Assembly (NCBI GenBank): GCA_030549775.1
Contig: CM060173.1
Span: forward strand, 34,344,110-34,408,109
Reading direction: 5' to 3'
Source: Tamarix chinensis
Taxonomy: Eukaryota > Streptophyta > Magnoliopsida > Caryophyllales > Tamaricaceae
DNA length: 64,000 nt
Part shown: positions 59,301 through 64,000 of the stretch, in pieces
How the letters are laid out: each line of letters starts with the position of its first letter
Position numbering within the stretch: position 1 is the first letter of the stretch
Position numbers and translations under genes: made by a program
Notes under the pieces: generated by a model
What the model saw: the letters and a program-made list of their open reading frames with translations, nothing else
Told to the model about the DNA's origin: nothing
Databases searched by the model: none

Positions 59301-59592
59301 TGTAACACCCCGAGTCGATACGACCACGCCGGGGCTACCTTGGAGTGCTTTTGGATTGATCAGTTGGCCCCACAGATCAACACGAGCCCTTTCAGTGCGC
59401 TTTGTCCTCACTCCGCACTTTCCGAGAAATTTTCAGAACTTCCTAGAAGGTCACCCATCCTAAAATTGCTCCACGGCCAGCACGCTTAACTATGGAGTTC
59501 TTAGGACGAAATCACCAAAAGGATGGTATACCATGTTTATATAAGTAGCCAAATCAATCTTTATAACACTCCGCTCAAATTGGGGTATTACA
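59301..59592 (-). repeat. Cassandra 5' LTR
   Basis: 292 bp. Its minus-strand end, GGGGTGTTACA, is two bases from the primer site. A TATATAAAC motif (minus strand, 59531-59545) precedes the 5S-like part. Confidence 0.88.
59438..59502 (-). other. 5S-rRNA-like segment in Cassandra 5' LTR
   Basis: The minus strand reads GAACTCCATAGTTAAGCGTG and GGATGGGTGACCTTCTAGGA, the same 5S-like boxes with three more substitutions than the other LTR. Confidence 0.9.
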
Positions 59593-60120
59593 ACTATTCT
59601 AATCGGTGGACCGGACTGGTCCTGACTTACATGGTGTTCCGCTATAAGTACTTAGTATTTTCCCATGGATTACTTCATTCACATTCATTCAAAGCATTCT
59701 TCATTAATCCATGTGAGCGCGGGAGCCCCACTATTATAGCCGGTGGACCGAAAATAAACACACAGGGGAGAATGCCTCTGACCACTATTATAGCCGGTGG
59801 ACCGGAATCAACACTGAGGGCGGAACGCCTCTGGCCACTATTCTAACCGGTGGACCGGACTGGCCCTGACTCACATGGTGTTTCACTGTAAGTACTTAGT
59901 ATTTTCCCAGTGGATTAACTTATTCGTTTGGGTCTGTCGAGCCCGAATCCCCCACTATTATAGCCGGTGGACCGGAATAAACACTCAGGACAGAACGCCT
60001 CTGACCACTATTATAGCCGGTAGACCGAAAATAAACACCCAGGGTAGAACGCCTCTGGCCACTATTCTAACTGGTAGACCGGACTGGGTCTGGCTCAACA
60101 GTCTTTCACTTTACATAATT
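59593..60120. repeat. Dyad array of element F
   Basis: Together with 57541-57657 this makes three higher-order units of about 200-230 bp. Each holds CCACTATTATAG or CCACTATTCTAA followed by CCGGTGGACCGG, spacer words CAGAACGCCTCTG, and TCACATGGTGTTTCACTGTA-like endings. Confidence 0.9.
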
Positions 60121-60419
60121 AATGTCTTATCCGTGTCTTACTGAATCGCACCACACCCTTGACATGCATAAATCATTCTCTTTATACTGTACTTATCACA
60201 ACTAATAAAATCCCACATTCATAACTACCCTTCAATCAATAGACACACATGATAACACCGAACAACTCTAAGCAGCCATAACCAACCCTAGTTGTCCACA
60301 CCAACCGTGGTTAGCCACTCTTATCCCTATTTTACCATAACCACCATACTTAGCCATCCCAAACCTTAATTGTCCTCAACAATCACGATTAGTTACTCCA
60401 ACCCTACTTAATCACAACA

Positions 60420-61420
60420 CCCCAGAGTTAATCACTCTAAACCCTAATCCACTATGCAAACCCTAAGGCCACCATACCAACATTAATACCACCATGCAAA
60501 CCATAACACCACCATGCAAACCCTAATACCACCATAGGCCATTAATACCACTATGCAATCATTAATACCACCATACAAACCATAACACCACCATGCAAAC
60601 CCTAATACCACCATAAGCCATTAATACCACTATGCAATCATTAATACCACCATACGAACATTTATACCACCATACAAACCCTAATACCACCATAAGCCAT
60701 TAATACCACTATGCAATCATTAATACCCCATACGAACCCTAATACCACCATGCAAACCCTAATACCACCATACAACATTAATACCCCCATAAAAATCACA
60801 AATACCACCATACAACATTAATACTTCCATAAAATCACAAAACCACCAAACAAACCCTAATAAGATCATAAGCCATTAATACCACTATGCAATTATTAAT
60901 ACCACCATACGAACATTAATACCACCATACAAACCTTAATACCACCATACAACATTAATACCTCCATAAAATCATAAATACCACCATACAAACATTAATA
61001 CCTCCATAAAATCATAAATACCACCATACAAACCCTAATACCACCATACAACATTAATACCTCCTTAAAATCATAAATACCACCATACAAACATTAATAC
61101 CACCATACAAACCATAACACCACCATGCAAACCCTAATACCACCATAAGCCATTAATACCACCATGAAATCACTAATACCGCCATAGAACATTAATACCA
61201 CCATACAAACCATAACACCACCATGCAAACCCTAATACCACCATACGCCATTAATACCATCATGAGATCACTAATACCACCATACAAACATTAATACCAC
61301 CAAACCATAACACTACCATGCAAACCCTAATACCACCACAAGCCATTAATACCACCATGAAATCACTAATACCACCATACAAATATTAATACCACCAAAC
61401 CATAACACCACCATACAAAC
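60420..61420. repeat. Minisatellite of element F
   Basis: About fifty imperfect units of roughly 18-21 bp built on AATACCACCATACAAACC, AATACCACCATGCAAACC and CATTAATACCACTATGC. Higher-order groups of about 100 bp repeat several times (for example 60534, 60607, 60682). Confidence 0.93.
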
Positions 61421-62139
61421 ATCAAGACTCCCATGCATGGTTCCCAACTCTCATTTATTTCGGACATTCCTCCCACTTAAATATTCTCTCATAGATCATG
61501 AGGTACTTAGGTCAACCTCATATCCCCCTTAGTGGTCTCACTTCCCATTTATTTCCGGTCATCCTTATATTCCCAACTCATATTACCATTTATCCTAACA
61601 TGCATGTCCTAGAGGGCCATAACATGTCACATCATCAACATCAAATATCGACATAGAACATGTCATACTCGTATAATATAAGGCACACACATCATACCTC
61701 GTTATCCACGCTGCGCTACACAAAACAGATTATTCTTAACACATGCATAATACATATTAACACGGCATACTCATCATTCATCAACACATTACATCACACA
61801 TAGCACAGGGCCATAGCTTTGTCCTTACCTAAGGCGACGCCGGGCTTGAAGCACGCTCCTCTAACTCCTTAGGGCTTTGGTCGGGATTACCTATAAAAAG
61901 GGGAAATGCTAAGTATTAGTTTCCCTTATAAGTACCACAATTCCTTATTCTACTTTAGGATTAGAGTTTTTATTACTAAAGATGTTGTTATACAAAAACT
62001 AGGGTTTTTACCTTAGGATTAGTATACTAAATATTAGTAGTCCAAATATATTTATTTTTTTTATACTTATTGTTACACTTATTTTATTAACACCCATTAG
62101 CCATATTCTTATAATAGTAATGTTCATGCTAACTATAGA

Positions 62140-62520
62140 AAAATAGTGATGATAATAATAATAAAACTAATAATAACGATAATAATAATAATACAACTAG
62201 TAGTAATGATAATAACAATAATACAACCAAGTAAGGTTTAGCAACCACAATAATAACCGTAGTAAGGATAATAGAAGTAATAATAGTAATATTATTAATA
62301 ATGTTAATACCAATAATTATAAAAATTAAGATTAAAGTTAAGTATAATAAAAGTTAGGGTTCAAAAGGGATGTTAGTATTAGTAAGAAAATAAGATATTA
62401 ATAATAGAGGCAATAATAATGGTAATAATGACAATAGTAGTAATAATAATAATAATAACAATAATAAAAGTTTTAATAATAATGATAATAATAATAATAA
62501 GTATATTAGTATTAATATTA
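62140..62520. repeat. AAT/TAA microsatellite of element F
   Basis: Long impure runs of AAT, ATA and TAA units; corresponds to the TTA tract in D on the opposite strand. Confidence 0.9.
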
Positions 62521-63190
62521 GTAGAAAATAGTAGCAATTATGTAAAAGGGATATTAGGGTTTGGATGAGTGGAGAACCACCTAGTGTCGGTGGTCGTCCG
62601 GCGGCGACGCGTGACGGTGGCGGCGGCGGTGGTGGAGGAGGAGAAGAGGGGGAAAGATGGAGGTGGTGGTTAGATGGGAGGAGAAAAGAAGAAGTTTGAG
62701 GTGGGGGAAGAAACAACAGATGAAGGGGAGTGGAATGAGAATGGTGGCATGAGAAGGGCGGCGGCGCGCGGTGGTGGACGCGGCGGCTGAAGGAGGAAGA
62801 AGGTGGTGGAAAATGCTGGAGGCCGGTGGAAAAGGAAGCAGGGGGTAAGGAGGGTATGGGCAGGTAGAGGAGGACCTGCAGGTTACTTTGGGATGTGGAA
62901 TGAGGGTGGAAGACGGTGGAGGTGGTTGCTACGGGCGGCGTGAGGGGCGGCGATGTCTGGAAGAGGTGGTTTCGAGCAGTGGACTTTGCATGGCTAGGGC
63001 GGCACGTGCAGGGCAAGGCGGAGGGTGGTTGTGGCTTGATTTTGTCGAGGGAGGTGCAAGGATGATAACGGTGGGTAGAGGTGGCGGTGGCCGTCACAAG
63101 TAGCGGCAGAAAGCCCGTCTTTTTGAGGTGGCAGAGAGGTAGGGTTCTAGGGAAAAAATCGAAAAGGAACCTGGTTATGGCTGCCAATGG

Positions 63191-63203
63191 GGGGTATTTA
63201 TAG
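63191..63203 (-). promoter_or_regulatory. TATA box of giant LTR F
   Basis: The minus strand reads CTATAAATACCCC, identical over 13 bases to the D box at 34603-34615. Confidence 0.7.
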
Positions 63204-63352
63204 GCAATTGGGAGGGTAAAATGACAAGGGGAGAAAGGGATGAGCGGGGTAGGTGTGCAGGTAGCCGGTCGGTGTCAGGCGGTGCAGGTCCTGCCATGGC
63301 AGGTTGGGTCGGGAGGAGGGGAGAAAAAGGAAGGGAGATGGCACTGATGCAC

Positions 63353-64000
63353 TGTCGTATGCATAACAAATTTAATAAGTAAATCCTAATTCCCAAATAC
63401 GTAGTATATGGCAAGAAGGAGTCGAACCCACAAGGAATGACGTTTTAATCACTAATTTTGCTATTGATGTTATAAACCCGTTTATACAATTTCATTGATT
63501 CTTAAACTAAATTCGATTATACTAAGTCTTTAATCACGAATTGACAATTAGGGGAGGATTGAATTGGTGATGGAATTAAAATGCTATACATTCACATAAG
63601 AAGAATAATTCTAAACAGTTTAATGTTGACTTAGGAAATTCATAATAACGAATTCCTATACTTCCTCTCAACCTTAATAAATTAGATATGCTCTTAATTT
63701 ATTTTTGCACCCATTTAATAACCTAGGTTACGAACACTCGATTCAATTAATGGTAGCATTATGAACGGAAAGCAGCCAACTACAATCATAATCACAAAAG
63801 CTCGGATCATGCAATTGCACGAATTAATGGTCTTCTTGCTACTATAGACAATTTAATTAACAATTACGGGTTAATTTCATTGTCTTAGCAAAGACTAAGT
63901 CCTAAACCAAATAGGTGATCAATCTAATCAGTTCAAGAATCTTAATCTATGATATGGAACCATTCAATTCAAACCATTAATTCAATTAAACCTAATCAAG
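63353..64000 (-). repeat. Gypsy-type LTR K, cut by window edge
   Basis: F sequence stops near 63346 and unrelated A+T-rich DNA starts TGTCGTATGCATAAC. GTCGAACCCACAAGGAATG (63421) resembles LTR L near 53152, and phrases such as CCTTAATAAATTAGATATG fit long gypsy LTRs. By analogy with L it would be minus strand. The start could instead be TGATGCAC at 63346. No gene is seen. Confidence 0.45.

Larger units (their letters stand above)
57658..59592 (-). mobile_element. Cassandra-type TRIM element G, chimeric
   Basis: Two LTRs (57658-57962 and 59301-59592) face minus. Both start TGTAATACCCC and end GGGGTGTTACA on that strand. ACTAT flanks the unit at 57653-57657 and 59593-59597, and joining the outer flanks restores a normal dyad unit of F. 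Each LTR carries 5S-rRNA-like sequence, the mark of Cassandra. The interior holds a tRNA-Met primer site (59287-59298), a short spacer, a purine tract, 65 bp of LTR (59089-59153), then about 1.1 kb of giant-LTR sequence, then a second purine tract. A standard Cassandra is about 0.7-0.8 kb, so this one is enlarged. Confidence 0.88.
56884..63345 (-). mobile_element. Giant LTR element F, carrying Cassandra G
   Basis: Plus strand start TGTAACACCCCCAAATTCAC. In order: hairpin region, dyad array (57541-60120, interrupted by G), minisatellite (60420-61420), the CCTTACCTAAGGCGACG segment (61820) shared with D, AAT microsatellite (62140-62520), a G-rich block (62580-63110), and a TATA box (minus, 63191-63203). 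It is cut near 63346-63352 by LTR K, so the promoter-distal end is missing. The G-rich block gives long Pro/Ser-rich translations on the minus strand, which I regard as leader sequence without a supported gene. Confidence 0.8.

Noticed and set aside
60420..61420. CRISPR-like array
   Set aside because: Units are contiguous and imperfect with no unique spacers, in plant DNA; it is a minisatellite.
62354..63187. A 277-codon minus-strand frame rich in Pro, Ser and Leu in element F
   Set aside because: It starts on TTG, its second half is translated microsatellite (poly-Leu), and the first half is low-complexity C-rich leader just after the TATA box. Copies A and D do not keep the frame. I see no domain.

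Overview
This window is repeat-rich plant nuclear DNA, about two-thirds A+T. I found no intact host gene in it. An angiosperm source is indicated by four things: Ty1/copia and Ty3/gypsy elements primed by initiator-tRNA-Met sites (TGGTATCAGAGC), L1-type plant LINEs with endonuclease, reverse transcriptase and zf-RVT regions, a Cassandra-type TRIM with 5S-rRNA-like LTRs, and a broken plant cytosolic sulfotransferase. The species cannot be named from this sequence. Every coding region seen is broken by stops, frameshifts or deletions, so this looks like old heterochromatin in which elements sit inside one another.

Layout. 1-4638: minus-strand copia element cut by the window edge, with its 5' LTR at 4160-4638. 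4644-5145: sulfotransferase pseudogene, joined directly to a 5'-truncated plus-strand copia element (5146-8730). 8731-10340: A+T-rich DNA. 10346-20216: a giant-LTR element A (target duplication ATGTC) that contains a second LTR J (13116-14103, AGAAG) and an opposite-strand giant LTR B (14169-19333, TTTTA). 20309 to about 28260: minus-strand LINE 1, split by giant LTR C (20850-24075). About 28330-31480: unresolved DNA with microsatellites. About 31480-41050: plus-strand LINE 2, split by giant LTR D (33579-38434, ATATG). 41060-42910: A+T-rich DNA with tandem duplications. 42911 to about 46000: a very decayed giant LTR I. 46070-52470: fragments of at least two gypsy elements. 53139-55390: minus-strand gypsy LTR L and adjoining internal DNA. 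55394 to about 63350: giant LTRs E and F in tandem, F containing the Cassandra-type element G (57658-59592, ACTAT). From 63353: another gypsy-type LTR, K, running off the edge.

The giant-LTR family (A-F and I) dominates. Its members are about 3.2-5.2 kb, lack coding capacity, have TG...CA-type ends reading TGAAATGCCC...GGGGTGTTACA and make 5-bp target duplications. They carry a TATA box about 1 kb inside, trinucleotide microsatellites, a minisatellite zone that differs from copy to copy, an array of CCGGTGGACCGG-type dyads and a hairpin about 100 bp before the 3' end. They are most simply solo LTRs of a large-LTR gypsy retrotransposon. Strands for this family are assigned from the TATA box position. 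No working gene system operates here; the interest lies in insertion history and in non-coding structure inside the LTRs.
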